A DNA stretch of 13,679 nucleotides from an uncultured euryarchaeote (GTDB lineage: Archaea; Thermoplasmatota; Poseidoniia; Poseidoniales; Thalassarchaeaceae): the NCBI GenBank assembly GCA_937901365.1, contig CALCEF010000068.1, forward strand, positions 1 to 13,679. The letters run 5' to 3'. Below, piece by piece: positions 13,201 through 13,679 of this stretch (positions are counted from its first letter, which is position 1; every line of letters starts with the position of its first letter). Both the position numbers and the translations under genes were made by a program. The notes under the pieces were generated by a model. That model was not told the DNA's origin. It searched no databases and saw only the letters and a list, made by a program, of their open reading frames with translations.

Positions 13201-13679
13201 ATGGAGTTGCAGAGGGAAGTTGGCTTTCTTGAACTCCTGAAGCGGAATCCCACTTTTCGCAGGCTTTGGTTTGGACTTGCTATCTCGATGCTGGGTGAAT
13301 GGTTCAACACGGTCGCTCTGTTCGTGCTGATTTACACCCTGACAGGCTCTGAATTGGGTATCGGGTTGTTGTTTGTCATTCGGATGTTTTCCCTTGCCGT
13401 CCCTCAAATTTTCACCGGGATGTTGGCGGATCGATTCAGTCGAAAATGGCTGATGATTTGGGCGAATCTTCTCTCTGCTGTAGCAGTTCTATCCCTGTTA
13501 CTCGTCGACGAAAAGAGTGAGGTGTGGATGATTTATTTCATCTCATCATTACTGATGATGTTACATGCGGTTTTCATTCCGGCTGAAAGGGCATCAATTC
13601 CGAACATTACTGAGGATAATGAGCTGTTGACAGCAAATGCGTTGAGTAGCGCAACTTGGAGTGCAGCACTGTGTTTGGG
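13201..13679 (+). CDS. Major facilitator superfamily transporter (3' end outside the window)
   Basis: The first 159 residues of an MFS permease are visible. The N-terminus (LLKRNPTFRRLWFGLAISMLGEWFNTVALFVLIYTLTGSE...) follows the DHA3/EntS-like pattern, in which an R/NPxFRxLW stretch precedes TM1. Four or so membrane segments are present. MFS motif A lies between TM2 and TM3 (GMLADRFSRKWLM), and TM4 leads into a PAERASIPNI block typical of this subfamily. These carriers are mostly proton-coupled exporters of siderophores, drugs or lipophilic compounds; the substrate is not predictable here. The ATG at 13201 matches the expected family start. The coding frame runs off the right edge. Confidence 0.9.
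   Translation, partial: MELQREVGFLELLKRNPTFRRLWFGLAISMLGEWFNTVALFVLIYTLTGSELGIGLLFVIRMFSLAVPQIFTGMLADRFSRKWLMIWANLLSAVAVLSLLLVDEKSEVWMIYFISSLLMMLHAVFIPAERASIPNITEDNELLTANALSSATWSAALCL

Noticed and set aside
13116..13310. Longer Orn start at 13310 or the Met codons at 13142-13175
   Set aside because: The Orn family starts a few residues before LIWIDLEMTG; ATG 13115 matches the family length, and longer versions overlap or crowd the transporter gene.
1..13679. Mobile elements, CRISPR arrays, tRNA or rRNA genes
   Set aside because: I found no regularly spaced repeats, transposase or integrase motifs, terminal inverted repeats, or cloverleaf-like intergenic sequence; gaps between genes are too short for most of these.

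Overview
The window looks like a chromosomal segment of an uncultivated marine euryarchaeon, most likely Marine Group II (Poseidoniales, Thermoplasmatota). This placement is an inference from several traits. There is a Taw2-type tRNA wyosine gene and a JAMM-domain protein. Several large acidic exported proteins end in one membrane anchor followed by a basic stop-transfer run. One protein carries thrombospondin type 3 calcium repeats. Genes lack Shine-Dalgarno sequences, and TATA-like elements sit about 27 bp before start codons. Bacterial-like genes (uvrC, cdsA, orn, an S15-type peptidase) are mixed in. The DNA is moderately GC-rich. I see no rRNA, tRNA, CRISPR array, insertion sequence or phage gene.

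Layout from left to right: uvrC (+, 5' end missing); a 996-residue membrane-anchored surface protein (-); taw2 and cdsA (+, the only co-directional neighbours); an anchored extracytoplasmic cyclophilin (-); an anchored S15/CocE peptidase (+); an anchored TSP3 calcium-binding protein (-); a thioredoxin-like lipoprotein (+); an acidic cytoplasmic protein with a tryptophan-rich tail (-); a JAMM metalloprotease (+); oligoribonuclease (-); and an MFS transporter (+, 3' end missing). There is no gene-free stretch over 300 bases. The largest gap is the 108-bp divergent spacer at 10478-10585.

The architecture is the most striking aspect. Apart from taw2-cdsA, strands alternate gene by gene. All five convergent junctions are essentially zero-gap (3, -12, 2, 1 and -8 bp), so 3' transcript ends must overlap. 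With the most plausible starts, three of the five divergent junctions are exactly 53 bp long, and each has one AT-rich element at or within 2 bp of its centre. This fits one TATA element serving two leaderless transcripts in opposite directions, with about 27 bp on each side.

Five of the twelve genes encode exported or surface-anchored proteins (surface protein, cyclophilin, peptidase, TSP3 protein, thioredoxin-like lipoprotein). Together they suggest extracellular protein degradation plus extracytoplasmic folding and redox upkeep, in keeping with the protein-degrading heterotrophy generally attributed to this group. The rest are housekeeping genes: DNA repair, tRNA modification, lipid activation, RNA end-degradation and transport. 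I do not see one coherent new multi-gene system. The points most worth checking are the symmetric 53-bp promoters, a UvrC without the usual cysteine cluster, the CxxxC thioredoxin-like lipoprotein, the JAMM protein paired with an acidic W-tailed protein, and the bacterial-type Orn and CdsA.
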